Assembly (NCBI RefSeq): GCF_014650055.1
Contig: NZ_BMUF01000005.1
Coordinates: forward strand, 185,330-249,329
Reading direction: 5' to 3'
From: Streptomyces malachitofuscus
GTDB lineage: Bacteria; Actinomycetota; Actinomycetes; Streptomycetales; Streptomycetaceae
DNA length: 64,000 nucleotides
The position numbers were made by a program, and so were the translations under genes. Of this stretch, positions 34,446 to 42,976 are shown one piece after another. Numbering within the stretch: position 1 is the first letter of the stretch; the number at the start of each line of letters is the position of its first letter. The notes under the pieces are model-generated. The model worked only from the letters and a program-made list of their open reading frames with translations. It was not told the DNA's origin and did no database searches.

Positions 34446-35194
34446 GAGGGCACCTCGAAGGCTTTCATCCGGTCCAGGACCGCGTCGGCGGTGGGGGACG
34501 CCATACGGTCGACCAGCCGCCCGTCGGCGAGGAAGAGGACCTCGTCGGCGTGGGCCGCGGCCACGGGGTCGTGGGTGACCATGACGACGGTGCGTCCGGT
34601 CTGCCGTACGGTGCGGCCGAGCAGCCCGAGCACCTCCTCGCCGGAGCGCGAGTCTAGGTTTCCGGTCGGTTCGTCGGCGAAGACGACGTCGGGCCGCCCA
34701 GCGAACGCCCGGGCCACGGCCACCCGTTGCTGCTGGCCGCCGGACAGCTCCGCGGGCCGGTGCCGCAGCCGGCCGCGCAGACCGACCACGTCGACGAGTG
34801 CGTCGATCCACTCCGGGTCTCCCCCGCCGCCCGCGAGGTCGAGCGGCAGGGTGATGTTCTCCGCGACGGTGAGCGTCGGCACCAGGTTGTAGGCCTGGAA
34901 CACGAAACCCACCCGGTCGCGGCGCAGCAGGGTGAGGCGGCGGTCGTCGAGACCGCCCAGCTCGGTGTCCCCGATCCAGGCGGCGCCGGAGGTGAGGGTG
35001 TCCAGTCCGGCCGCGCAGTGCATCAGGGTGGACTTGCCGGACCCCGAGGGCCCCATGATCGCGGTGAAACGGCCGGCCGGGAAGGTCACGCTCACCCCGT
35101 CCAGGGCCCGTACGGCGGTGTCGCCGGTGCCGTACACCTTGACGGCGTCGACGACCCGGGCGGCGGTCCGGGTGCCGGTGGTCGTGGCGGTCAC
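34442..35194 (-). CDS. ABC transporter ATP-binding protein (LolD/MacB type)
   Basis: 250 aa. All ABC motifs are present: Walker A GPSGSGKST (~residue 50), Q-loop FVFQAYNLVPTLT, signature LSGGQQQRVAVARA, Walker B VVFADEPTGNLDS and switch VTHD. The NLVPTLTVAENI stretch is typical of the MacB/LolD subfamily. It starts with GTG overlapping the stop of the SHOCT gene by four bases and its own stop overlaps the permease ATG, so all three are translationally coupled. Confidence 0.92.
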   Translation of the reverse strand: MTATTTGTRTAARVVDAVKVYGTGDTAVRALDGVSVTFPAGRFTAIMGPSGSGKSTLMHCAAGLDTLTSGAAWIGDTELGGLDDRRLTLLRRDRVGFVFQAYNLVPTLTVAENITLPLDLAGGGGDPEWIDALVDVVGLRGRLRHRPAELSGGQQQRVAVARAFAGRPDVVFADEPTGNLDSRSGEEVLGLLGRTVRQTGRTVVMVTHDPVAAAHADEVLFLADGRLVDRMASPTADAVLDRMKAFEVPS

Positions 35195-35478
35195 CGCGCA
35201 CCGCCCTTGCCGGGCCGGCCGAACTGCTCGTCCAGGACGGACAGCCGGCGCCAGTACTCGTCCTCGTCGATCTCACCGGAGGCGAAGCGGTGGCCGAGCA
35301 CAGCGATGGGAGAGTTGTCCTCCACCGTCGGCCGGCCCGGGCCGGGGCCGCGGCGCCCGCGCCCCACCGTGCGGCGCAGCAGCGCGATGCCGCCGCCGAT
35401 GGCCAGGGCCCAGAACACGGGGAAGAGCAGGATCCACGGGCCGGGCCCGCCGTCGCCGAAGTGCGCCAGGGTCTGCAT
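35191..35478 (-). CDS. small SHOCT-domain membrane protein
   Basis: 95 aa. One membrane helix (WILLFPVFWALAIGGGIALL) and a C-terminal SHOCT motif (IAVLGHRFASGEIDEDEYWRRLSVLDEQF). ATG 35478 has GAGGAG upstream. It opens a coupled operon with the ABC ATPase and permease; SHOCT domains often act as short oligomerisation modules, so a regulatory or assembly part for the transporter is a reasonable guess. Confidence 0.85.
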   Translation of the reverse strand: MQTLAHFGDGGPGPWILLFPVFWALAIGGGIALLRRTVGRGRRGPGPGRPTVEDNSPIAVLGHRFASGEIDEDEYWRRLSVLDEQFGRPGKGGAR

Positions 35479-35675
35479 GATCGTTCAACTCCTCGGGGGG
35501 CGATCTCTCGTCGGTCGTTGTGCGACATCTCGAGAGTCGTCCCGCGAGGGGGGCGCGGTCGTCGTACGGCCAGCCGCACCGTGCGTACCTCCGGGGGAGT
35601 ACGCGGGCGGCGGGCCGCTGCTCCCGGCCCGCCGGAGCCCGAGGTTCGCCGGCGTGCTCCGGGGGCGCCGTGGGG

Positions 35676-36095
35676 TCAGCCGGACTGGGTGCTGTCCTTC
35701 ATCGCGCCCCAGCCGTGCCAGCGTTCGACCTCGACCCAGCCGCTGACCCTGGCCCGCTCGCGGTCCGGGTACGGCCTGCCCCCGTAGTGCCGGGACAGCC
35801 GGTCGATGTCCGCCAGGTCCGTGTCGTCGTACAGTTCGGCGATCCGCCCGATCAGGGTGACATGGGTGTACCAGTCGTCACCGGCCAGCACCGTGAGGGT
35901 GACCCGGGGGTCGCGGCGGACGTGCTTGAGGCGCACCCGCCCCTGGTCGAAGTTGACCAGTGCGCGGCCGTCCTCCCAGAGATACCAGGTGGGCGTGGAC
36001 ACGGGCGCGCCGTCGGAGCGCAGCGTGGCCATGACGCAGGGGTTGGGCCTGCGCAGCAGGGCGTCGGCCTCGGGCGGGAGTGGGGGCTTGGACAC
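35676..36095 (-). CDS. PPOX-class F420- or FMN-dependent enzyme
   Basis: 139 aa with the split beta-barrel of pyridoxamine 5'-phosphate oxidase-like proteins: NPCVMATLRSDGAPVSTPTWYLWEDGRALVNFDQGRVRLKHVRRDPRVTLTV is the cofactor-binding signature, and GRPYPDRERARVSGWVEVERWHGWG closes the domain. In actinomycetes such small proteins are commonly F420-dependent reductases. GTG 36095 with GAGGAG nine bases upstream. Follows the dehydrogenase by 41 bases on the same strand. Confidence 0.85.
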   Translation of the reverse strand: MSKPPLPPEADALLRRPNPCVMATLRSDGAPVSTPTWYLWEDGRALVNFDQGRVRLKHVRRDPRVTLTVLAGDDWYTHVTLIGRIAELYDDTDLADIDRLSRHYGGRPYPDRERARVSGWVEVERWHGWGAMKDSTQSG

Positions 36096-36136
36096 CAGGG
36101 GGCTCCTCGGTGTGCTGGACGGTGGGGTCGGCGTGC

Positions 36137-37027
36137 TCAGGCGGCGGGCCCGTCGTCGAAGCTGGCGTAGTAGGCCGCGGCCATGTCCTCCTGGCCGTGG
36201 CCTTGGCCGGCGGCCCGCTCCAGTCGTTCGGCGCTCGCGGCGGCGACGTCCAGGCGGACGCCGTGCTGTTCGCCGGCCCGCACGATCAGTCTGGCGTCCT
36301 TGGCCGCGGTCGTCACGGCGAACTGGGCCGGGGTGAGCCGCCCCTCGATGATCAGTCCGGCCTTGGCGCGCAGATAGCCCATGTCGAGCGGGCCGCCGGC
36401 GATGAGGTCGAAGAAGCCGTCCGGCGCGACGTCCAGGGCCTCGGCCAGGGCGAGGGTCTCCCCGACGGCGGCGGTGGCCGCGACGACCCAGCTGTTGGCG
36501 ACCAGTTTCAGGCGGGTCGCGCCGGCCGCCGCTCCGTCCTCGCCGGTCCACACCGTGCGGGCGCCCACGGCGTCGAAGACGGGGGTCACCCTGGCCCGGC
36601 CCTCGGCTGGGCCGGCGGCGAGCACGGTCAGCCGGCCGGCCTCGGCGGGCTCGCGGGTGCCCAGGACCGGGGCGTCGTAGAAGAGCAGACCCTGTTCACG
36701 GGCGAAGGCGGCCAGTTCGGCGACGCCCTCGATCCCCGCGGTGGTGGACTGGGCCCAGACGGTTCCGGGGCGCAGGGCTGGGGCGGCCAGGCGCATCGTC
36801 TCCAGGGTGGCCGCTCCGTCGTACAGCATGGTCAGCACGACGTCCGCGGCCTCGACCGCCTCGGCGGGGGTGCCGGCGATGTGGGCGCCTTCGGCGGCGA
36901 GCGGTTCGGCCTTGGCGCGGGTGCGGTTCCAGGCCCGGACGGTGTGGCCGGCGCGGGCGAGGTTGCGGGCCATCGCCGCGCCCATGATGCCGGTGCCCAG
37001 GACGCTGACGGTGAGCTGGTCGGTCAT
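36137..37027 (-). CDS. NAD(P)-dependent 3-hydroxyisobutyrate dehydrogenase-like oxidoreductase
   Basis: 296 aa of the beta-hydroxyacid dehydrogenase family. Rossmann motif LGTGIMGAAMARNLARAGH (residues ~10-28) followed by AWNRTRAKAEPLA for NADP discrimination; substrate motif VLGTREPAEAGRLTVLAAG, and the catalytic Lys in GATRLKLVANSWV. Members include tartronate semialdehyde, 3-hydroxyisobutyrate and imine reductases; the exact substrate is open. It lies 36 bases after the ROK regulator gene, so the two are likely co-transcribed with the PPOX gene. Confidence 0.85.
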   Translation of the reverse strand: MTDQLTVSVLGTGIMGAAMARNLARAGHTVRAWNRTRAKAEPLAAEGAHIAGTPAEAVEAADVVLTMLYDGAATLETMRLAAPALRPGTVWAQSTTAGIEGVAELAAFAREQGLLFYDAPVLGTREPAEAGRLTVLAAGPAEGRARVTPVFDAVGARTVWTGEDGAAAGATRLKLVANSWVVAATAAVGETLALAEALDVAPDGFFDLIAGGPLDMGYLRAKAGLIIEGRLTPAQFAVTTAAKDARLIVRAGEQHGVRLDVAAASAERLERAAGQGHGQEDMAAAYYASFDDGPAA

Positions 37028-37063
37028 GAAGTCGGCTTTCTGTGCGTCGGAGGGTTGGCGTTG

Positions 37064-38302
37064 TTACGTCAGTGCCCCCAGAGGATCGTCCAGTACCGGC
37101 TGCCAGGCGAGTTCCGCCGCGCCGACCAGACTGTTGTGGTCGAGGGTGCAGGGGAGGATGGGCACGCCGCCGCTGCGGCCCCACAGGCTGCGGTCGGCGA
37201 CGACGGCACGGAGCCGGTCCGCGTCCGCTTCCAGCAGGGTGCGGTGCAGTCCGCCGAGGATGATCCGGTCGGGGTTGAGGATGTTGACCAGCCCGGCCAG
37301 GCCGAGTCCCAGCCGGTCGATGAGGGACTCGGTGGCGGTGCGCACGTCCGGGTCGTCGTACTGGCCGCGGATCAGGTCGTCGGCCTGCTTGAGCAGGGAC
37401 ATCTCGGGGCCCGGTGCCCGCCCTGCCGCGGTCAGGAGCGCCAGCGGGTCCGCCTCGACGTCGAGACAGCCGCGGCTGCCGCAGTGGCAGGGGCGGCCCT
37501 CGGGGTTGACGGCGAGATGGCCGACCTCCAGCGCGAGTCCCGAACTGCCGGAGTGCAGACGGCCGTCGAGGACCAGCGCCCCACCCACACCGCGGTGGCC
37601 GGTGGCCACGCACAGCAGGTCGCGGGAGCCGCGTCCGGCGCCGTGCCGGTGTTCGGCGAGAGCGGCGAGGTTGACGTCGTTGGCCGCGAAGGCGGGTCCG
37701 TCCAGGCCCGCCGCGCGCACCTGTTCGGCGAAGATCTCCCGCACCGGGGCGCCCGCCGGCCAGGCCAGGTGCAGGGGGTTGAGGGCGAGCCCTTCGGGTT
37801 CGGCCACCGCCGAGGGCACGGCGAGCCCGGCGCCCACGCATCGCCGCCCGGTCTCCCGCAGCAGGTCGGCGCCCGTCGCGACGACGGAACCGAGGACCTT
37901 CGCCGGGTCGGCGTCGACGACCTCGCAGCCCGGAGCGGTGGCGACGATGCGGCCGCCGAGGCCGACGAGGGCGGCACGGAATCCGTCGGCGTGCACCTGC
38001 GCGGCGAGCGCCACGGGTCCGTCCTCGGCGACGGAGAGCCGGTGCGAGGGGCGTCCCTGCGAACCGGCCGCCGCACCGGGCCGGGCGTCGACCCTGATCA
38101 GCCCGAGCGCCTCCAGTTCGGCGGCGACCGCCCCGGCCGTCGCGCGGGTCACGCCCAGCTCGGCGGTGAGCACCGCGCGGGTCGGTGCGCGTCCGGTGTG
38201 CACGAGCTCGAGCGCGGGTCCGAGCGCGCCGCGCCCCCGGTCCAGCCGCGTCCTCGAGGTGGTCCCTTCCCCCGCCGGCCGGGGGTCCGCCTTCCCGCTC
38301 AT
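37064..38302 (-). CDS. ROK-family transcriptional regulator
   Basis: 412 aa. N-terminal winged helix (APTRAVLTAELGVTRATAGAVAAELEALGLI) followed by a ROK domain with a glycine-rich ATPase-like core and the zinc motif LEVGHLAVNPEGRPCHCGSRGCLDVEA (His-x9-CxCx4C). The catalytic Asp of ROK kinases (in FAANDVNLAALAE) is preserved. Usually represses carbohydrate genes and is relieved by a sugar. First gene of a three-gene minus-strand group; ATG 38302. Confidence 0.9.
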   Translation of the reverse strand: MSGKADPRPAGEGTTSRTRLDRGRGALGPALELVHTGRAPTRAVLTAELGVTRATAGAVAAELEALGLIRVDARPGAAAGSQGRPSHRLSVAEDGPVALAAQVHADGFRAALVGLGGRIVATAPGCEVVDADPAKVLGSVVATGADLLRETGRRCVGAGLAVPSAVAEPEGLALNPLHLAWPAGAPVREIFAEQVRAAGLDGPAFAANDVNLAALAEHRHGAGRGSRDLLCVATGHRGVGGALVLDGRLHSGSSGLALEVGHLAVNPEGRPCHCGSRGCLDVEADPLALLTAAGRAPGPEMSLLKQADDLIRGQYDDPDVRTATESLIDRLGLGLAGLVNILNPDRIILGGLHRTLLEADADRLRAVVADRSLWGRSGGVPILPCTLDHNSLVGAAELAWQPVLDDPLGALT

Positions 38303-38338
38303 GAAGGCGAGTCTCCCATGATCCGCAGACGGCGCGGG

Positions 38339-38998
38339 CTACAGGCCACTGACCCGCAGCGTGATGTTCAGCCGCCCGGACAGCCCCAACTCCGGGGGCC
38401 CGGTGCCCGCGTGCACGCGGGGAACGCCGTGGTACGCGAGCCGGGAGGGCCCGCCGAAGACGAACAGGTCGCCGCTGCGCAGCTCCACGTCCGTCCAGGG
38501 GCGGGTCCGGGTCGCGGGGTTGCCGAAGCGGAAGACGCAGGTGTCGCCGAGGCTCAGCGACACCACGGGCGCCTCCGACCGCTCGTCGCTGTCGCGGTGC
38601 ATGCCCATACAGGCGTCGGCGTCGTAGAAGTTGACCAGGGCGATGTCGTACGCGGCGTCCCGCGCGGTGTCCGCGCCCAGCGCGTCGGTCACCGCGCGGC
38701 GGCCCAGTTCGCCGAGCCGCGCGGGGAAGGGCTTCACCGGCGCCCCGTCGCCGTCGACGACGGTGCGGGCGTAGCCGAACGGATACCAGTGCCACCCCAG
38801 GCACACCTGCCGGGCGCTCATGGTGCCTCCTCCCGGAGTGCGCACGGTGCGCAGTCCGGCGGGCGGCCGGGCCCACTCCCTGCACGACTCCAGCAGCTCC
38901 CGCTGCTCCGGCGCGCCGAGCCAGTCCGGCAGGTGCACCGCGCCCGGCGCGATCTCGGTCCGTGCCCTGGGGAACAGCTCGGCGTCCATGGCTCCCAT
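38339..38998 (-). CDS. alkB: AlkB-like 2-oxoglutarate/Fe(II) dioxygenase
   Basis: 219 aa. Iron ligands HxD...H: MGMHRDSDE and LAYHGVPRV; 2-oxoglutarate arginines RLNITLR near the C terminus; and the FGYARTVVDGDG nucleotide-lid region. The family removes methyl lesions such as 1-methyladenine and 3-methylcytosine from nucleic acids. Two starts are possible, ATG 38998 and ATG 38989; I took the outer one, which directly follows GGAGGAGGGG. Convergent or regulatory partners are not evident; the next gene, rlmG-like, is divergent 55 bases away. Confidence 0.9.
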   Translation of the reverse strand: MGAMDAELFPRARTEIAPGAVHLPDWLGAPEQRELLESCREWARPPAGLRTVRTPGGGTMSARQVCLGWHWYPFGYARTVVDGDGAPVKPFPARLGELGRRAVTDALGADTARDAAYDIALVNFYDADACMGMHRDSDERSEAPVVSLSLGDTCVFRFGNPATRTRPWTDVELRSGDLFVFGGPSRLAYHGVPRVHAGTGPPELGLSGRLNITLRVSGL

Positions 38999-39053
38999 CC
39001 TCCCCTCCTCCCCGACGGGTGCCGCGCCGGTGCTCGGATAGCCTGGTCGGACG

Positions 39054-40199
39054 ATGAACGACCGTATGACGACGCCGTGGGGCGACCGGGTGCCGGCCCG
39101 GTTCCCCGAGGACCCGCGGGACAGGCTGCGCGCCTGGGACGCGTCCGACGAGTACCTCCTCAGACATCTCGCCGACCGGCGGGTCCCGCTGTCCGGCGCG
39201 GTCGTGGTCGTCGGCGACCGCTGGGGCGCGCTGGTCACGGCGCTGGCGGAGCACCGGCCGACGCAGATCACCGATTCCTGGCTCGGGCAGCAGGCGACCC
39301 GCGCCAACCTGGCCCGTAGCGGGGCGGAGCCCGGCACGGTGCGGCTGCTCACCACGCAGGATCCTCCGCCGGAGCGGATCGACGTCCTGCTCGTCCGGGT
39401 GCCGAAGAGCCTGGCGCTGTTGGAGGACCAGCTGCTGCGGCTGGCACCCGCGGTGCACGAGGGCACGGTCGTCGTGGGCACCGGCATGGTGAAGGAGATC
39501 CACACCTCGACGCTGAACCTCTTCGAGCGGATCCTCGGTCCCACCAGAACCTCGCTCGCCGAGAAGAAGGCGCGGCTGATCCACTGCACACCTGATCCCG
39601 CCGCGGACCGCCCCGCCAACCCCTGGCCGTACCGCTACACGCTCCCCGACGGCATCGGACCGGTCTCGGGCCGGACGGTCGTCAACCACGCCGGGGTCTT
39701 CTGCGCGGACCGCCTCGACATCGGCACCCGCTTCTTCCTGCAGCATCTGCCCGCCGGCCGGAACGGCGGCCGGGTGGTGGACCTGGGCTGCGGAAACGGC
39801 GTCGTCGGCACGGCGATGGCGCTGGCCGATCCGCGGGCCGAGGTGCTGTTCGTGGACGAGTCCTTCCAGGCGGTGGCGTCGGCGGAGGCCACGTACAAGG
39901 CGAACGAGGTCCCCGGGCACGCCGAGTTCCGGGTCGGCGACGGCCTGGCGGGCGTGCCGGCGGGCAGCGTCGACCTGGTGCTCAACAATCCGCCCTTCCA
40001 CTCCCACCAGGCCACCACCGACGCCACGGCCTGGCGCATGTTCACGGGGGCCCGCCGCGCGCTGCGCCCGGGCGGCGAGCTGTGGGTGATCGGCAACCGG
40101 CACCTGGGGTACCACGTGAAGCTGCGGCGGCTGTTCGGCAACAGCGACGTGGTGGCGAGCGACCCGAAGTTCGTGGTGCTTAGGGCGGTCAAGCGCTGA
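39054..40199 (+). CDS. rlmG: RsmC/RlmG-like rRNA guanine-N2 methyltransferase
   Basis: 381 aa, tandem methyltransferase domains: an N-terminal pseudo-MTase (about residues 1-190) and an active C-terminal SAM domain with VVDLGCGNGVVG, FVDESFQAVASAEAT and the catalytic NNPPF motif. These enzymes make m2G in 16S or 23S rRNA; RlmG (m2G1835-type) is the closer architecture. TAGCCT lies nine bases upstream of the ATG and no ribosome site is seen. Which of RsmC or RlmG is right cannot be settled here. Confidence 0.85.
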   Translation: MNDRMTTPWGDRVPARFPEDPRDRLRAWDASDEYLLRHLADRRVPLSGAVVVVGDRWGALVTALAEHRPTQITDSWLGQQATRANLARSGAEPGTVRLLTTQDPPPERIDVLLVRVPKSLALLEDQLLRLAPAVHEGTVVVGTGMVKEIHTSTLNLFERILGPTRTSLAEKKARLIHCTPDPAADRPANPWPYRYTLPDGIGPVSGRTVVNHAGVFCADRLDIGTRFFLQHLPAGRNGGRVVDLGCGNGVVGTAMALADPRAEVLFVDESFQAVASAEATYKANEVPGHAEFRVGDGLAGVPAGSVDLVLNNPPFHSHQATTDATAWRMFTGARRALRPGGELWVIGNRHLGYHVKLRRLFGNSDVVASDPKFVVLRAVKR

Positions 40200-40216
40200 C
40201 GCCCCGGGACGGGTGG

Positions 40217-41071
40217 TCAGGGCGCGGTGAGTGCCTCGATGACCGCCGCCACCGTCCGGGTCATCGCCTCGCGTCCGACCGTGAGGTAGCCGCGGGAGTC
40301 GACCGCCTCGGGGTGGGCGGTGAGGAACTCCCTGATCGCGCCGGTCATGGCGATGTTCAGGGCCGTTCCGACGTTGACCTTGGCGATGCCGCCCGTGACC
40401 GCCGCGGCCAGTTCGTCGTCGGGGAGGCCGGAGGAGCCGTGCAGGACGAGGGGGACGTCCAGGGCGGCGGACAGCCGTTTGAGGAGGGCGTGGTCGAGGG
40501 TGGCGGTGCGGGTGGTCATGGCGTGGGTGGTGCCGATGGCGACGGCCAGCGCGTCGACGCCGGAGTCGGCCACGAAGGCGCGGGCCTGGTCGGGGTCGGT
40601 GCGGGCGCCGGGGGCGTGGGCGTCCAGCGCGGGCCGGCCGGACTTGCCGCCGATCTCGCCCAGTTCGGCCTCGACCCACAGCCCTTGGGCGTGAGCCCAG
40701 TCCGCGGCCGCCCGGGTCGCGGCGAGGTTGTCGGCGTAGGGCAGCCGCGACGCGTCGTACATCACGGAGCCGAATCCGGCGTCCGCGGCCTGGCGCAGCA
40801 GGGCGTCGCTCCGGACGTGGTCGAGGTGCAGCGCGACGGGGACGGCGGCGCGCTCGGCGGCGGCGACCGCGGCCCGGGCGAGCGGCAGCAGCCGGCCCTG
40901 GCGGAACGTGACGGCGTTCTCACTGACCTGGAGGACGACGGGGGCGTCCACCGACTCGGCACCGGCGATGACGGCCTCGACGTGCTCGAGGGTGATGATG
41001 TTGAACGCGGCGACCGCTGAGCGGTCCGCGGTCGCGCGGCCGACGAGTTCGCCGGTGGTGGAGAGGGGCAC
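40217..41071 (-). CDS. class II fructose/tagatose-bisphosphate aldolase
   Basis: 284 aa. Zinc aldolase motifs: FNIITLEHVEAVIAGAE, VALHLDHV (catalytic Asp, zinc His), VEAELGEIGGK, AVAIGTTHAM (zinc His), LHGSSGLPDDEL and GGIAKVNVGTALN. The family includes FbaA, KbaY and GatY. It is immediately downstream of a SIS protein and divergent (across it) from a DeoR regulator, which is the GatY/KbaY-AgaS context rather than the glycolytic FBA context. GTG 41071 has AAAGGA eight bases upstream. Expected substrate: tagatose- or fructose-1,6-bisphosphate. Confidence 0.87.
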   Translation of the reverse strand: MPLSTTGELVGRATADRSAVAAFNIITLEHVEAVIAGAESVDAPVVLQVSENAVTFRQGRLLPLARAAVAAAERAAVPVALHLDHVRSDALLRQAADAGFGSVMYDASRLPYADNLAATRAAADWAHAQGLWVEAELGEIGGKSGRPALDAHAPGARTDPDQARAFVADSGVDALAVAIGTTHAMTTRTATLDHALLKRLSAALDVPLVLHGSSGLPDDELAAAVTGGIAKVNVGTALNIAMTGAIREFLTAHPEAVDSRGYLTVGREAMTRTVAAVIEALTAP

Positions 41072-41091
41072 GGTCGTTCCTTTCCGACGGG

Positions 41092-41973
41092 TCAGGGGGC
41101 GAGGACGACCGAGCGGGTGAGGTGGCGGGGCCGGTCCGGGTCCAGGCCTCGGGCCGCCGCGACGGCGACCGCGAGCCGCTGGGCGCGGACGAGTTCGGCG
41201 AGCGGGTCGAGGGTGCTCTCGATCCACAGCCCGCCGGTGCCACCGACCTGCGCGGCCAGCCCTTCCGGTGCGTCGCCGAACATCCAGGTCGCGGTGCCGG
41301 AGGTGGTGATGCTGATGGGGCCGTGCCGGTACTCCATCGCCGGGTAGGCCTCCGTCCAGGCGAGTGCGGCCTCGCGCATCTTGAGCGCGGCCTCGTTGGC
41401 CAGGCCCACGGTCCAGCCGCGGCCCAGGAAGGTGAACTGGGAGCGGTCCGCGAGCCCTTCGGGCAGCGGCGCGCCGAGGGCGGTACGCCCGTCCTCGACG
41501 ACCCGTTCACCGTGCAGGCCCAGGTGGGCGCGGAGCAGGGTGAGGGCCGTGGTGGCGAACCGGGTCTGGACGACGGAGCGTTCGTCCGCGTAGTCGAGGA
41601 CGACGGTCCCGTCGGCGAGCGACATCACGGGGGTGGCCGGGTCGGCGGTGAGCGCGGTGGTGTGCGTGCGCCCCTTCAACCGGCCGAGCAGGTCGAGGAC
41701 TTCGGTCGTGGTGCCGGAGCGGGTGAGGGCGACGACACGGTCGTAGGCGCGGTGGTGCGGGAACTCCGAGGCCGCGAACGCGTCGGTCTCGCCCTGTCCC
41801 GCGCCCTCGCGCAGGGCCGCGACGGCCTGTGCCATGAAGTACGACGTGCCGCAGCCGACCACCGCGACCCGCTCGCCCCGCGCCGGAAGCACCGGGGCGT
41901 GCGCCCCGGCCTGCCCGGCCGCGCGCTGCCAGCACTCGGGCTGGCTGTTCAGTTCGTCCTCGACATGCGTCAT
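41092..41973 (-). CDS. SIS-domain sugar isomerase/deaminase (AgaS-like)
   Basis: 293 aa with two SIS domains: VAVVGCGTSYFMAQAVAAL, VVALTRSGTTTEVLDLL in the first and FLGRGWTVGLANEAALKMREAALAWTEAYPAMEYRHGP in the second, the phosphosugar-binding pattern of GlmS isomerase and AgaS. The N-terminal glutaminase domain of GlmS is missing, as in AgaS. Co-transcribed with the aldolase (20-base gap). Probably converts galactosamine-6-P or a similar hexosamine-P to the keto sugar. ATG 41973 with GGGGTGGGG nearby. Confidence 0.85.
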   Translation of the reverse strand: MTHVEDELNSQPECWQRAAGQAGAHAPVLPARGERVAVVGCGTSYFMAQAVAALREGAGQGETDAFAASEFPHHRAYDRVVALTRSGTTTEVLDLLGRLKGRTHTTALTADPATPVMSLADGTVVLDYADERSVVQTRFATTALTLLRAHLGLHGERVVEDGRTALGAPLPEGLADRSQFTFLGRGWTVGLANEAALKMREAALAWTEAYPAMEYRHGPISITTSGTATWMFGDAPEGLAAQVGGTGGLWIESTLDPLAELVRAQRLAVAVAAARGLDPDRPRHLTRSVVLAP

Positions 41974-42002
41974 GCCCCACCCCTGATGGACTGGATGATT
42001 GT

Positions 42003-42012
42003 TCTTGCAAGA
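42003..42012. promoter_or_regulatory. palindrome in the divergent aldolase/DeoR promoter
   Basis: TCTTGCAAGA is a perfect 10-base palindrome in the 125-base gap between the SIS gene and the DeoR gene. Downstream, at about 42033-42056, AATCAAGC and GCTCAATC form an approximate inverted pair. The gap is AT-rich for this genome. These are candidate operators of the divergent regulator. Confidence 0.45.
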
Positions 42013-42098
42013 TAGAGCCAAGTTTCGAGCAGAATCAAGCATCATGCGCTCAATCGGGTGCGTTAGGGTCGCGGAAGAACAGGAGAACGGGAGGGCGG

Positions 42099-42878
42099 AT
42101 GTCACGGGACGCCCGCTGGAAGACGCTGCTGGAGCTGCTCGTCGAGCGCGGCCGGCTGGACGTCGAGGAGGCGGCCGGGGAGCTGGCGGTGTCGGCCGCG
42201 ACGATCCGGCGCGACTTCGACCAGCTGGCCGAGCAGCAGATGCTGGTACGCACCCGGGGCGGTGCGGTGGTGCACGGGGTGTCCTACGAGCTGCCGCTGC
42301 GCTACAAGTCGGCGCGGCACGCGTCGGAGAAGCAGCGCATCGCCAAGGCGGTGGCGGAGCTCGTCGCGCCCGGCGAGGCGGTGGGCCTGACCGGCGGGAC
42401 GACCACCACGGAGGTGGCGCGGGCGCTCGCCGTACGCGGCGATCTCACCTCCGGGTCGCCCGCGCTGACGGTGGTGACGAACGCGCTGAACATCGCCAAC
42501 GAACTGGCCGTGCGCCCCCAGTTCAAGATCGTGCTGACGGGCGGGGTGGCCCGGGCCCAGTCCTACGAGCTGGTCGGACCGCTCGCGGACGGGGTCCTGA
42601 GCCAGATCACCCTCGACGTGGCGGTGCTCGGTGTCGTCGGTTTCGACGCCGCGCACGGGGCCGCCGCCCACGACGAGGCGGAGGCCGCGATCAACCGGCT
42701 GCTGTGCGAGCGGGCCGAGCGGGTGATCGTGGCCGCCGACTCCAGCAAGCTGGGCCGGCGCGCGTTCGCCCGGATCTGTGCCACCGAGTCGGTGAACACG
42801 CTGGTCACGGACTCGGCGGCGGACCCTGAGACGGTGCGCCGCTTCGAGGAGGCGGGGCTGCGGGTCGCGCTGGCCTGA
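42099..42878 (+). CDS. DeoR-family regulator of the amino-sugar module
   Basis: 259 aa: winged helix (RWKTLLELLVERGRLDVEEAAGELAVSAATIRRDFDQLAEQQMLVRTRGGA) and DeoR sensor (EAVGLTGGTTTTEVARAL, VVTNALNIANEL, FKIVLTGGVARAQSYELVGP, VGFDAAHGAAAHDEAEA, IVAADSSKLG). AgaR of enterobacteria is the usual type. ATG 42099 follows a long AGGAGAACGGGAGGG tract. It is divergent from the aldolase/SIS pair, so it most likely represses that pair and itself, with a hexosamine or tagatose phosphate as inducer. Confidence 0.87.
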   Translation: MSRDARWKTLLELLVERGRLDVEEAAGELAVSAATIRRDFDQLAEQQMLVRTRGGAVVHGVSYELPLRYKSARHASEKQRIAKAVAELVAPGEAVGLTGGTTTTEVARALAVRGDLTSGSPALTVVTNALNIANELAVRPQFKIVLTGGVARAQSYELVGPLADGVLSQITLDVAVLGVVGFDAAHGAAAHDEAEAAINRLLCERAERVIVAADSSKLGRRAFARICATESVNTLVTDSAADPETVRRFEEAGLRVALA

Positions 42879-42976
42879 ACGCCTCCGCGGCCGGACCCGG
42901 CGATCATTCCGCCGGACGGGCCTACGCTGGACGAAGTGGTGCACACGGGACGATGTGCGCCGCCTGGGAGGCTGCG

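Noticed and set aside
31884..35579. A single minus-strand frame of over 1200 codons
   Set aside because: It joins the FtsX permease to unrelated shadow frames. The ABC ATPase and SHOCT genes in other frames have complete motifs, ribosome sites and four-base overlaps, so the permease starts at 34445.
36080..39319. Long plus-strand open frame opposite the dehydrogenase, ROK and AlkB genes
   Set aside because: Gly/Arg-rich translation without any domain, caused by third-position GC bias; the minus-strand frames have recognisable families.
36696..40679. Very long minus-strand open frame (over 1300 codons)
   Set aside because: Arg/Pro-rich, antisense to the rlmG-like gene and out of frame with ROK and AlkB; a GC-bias artefact.
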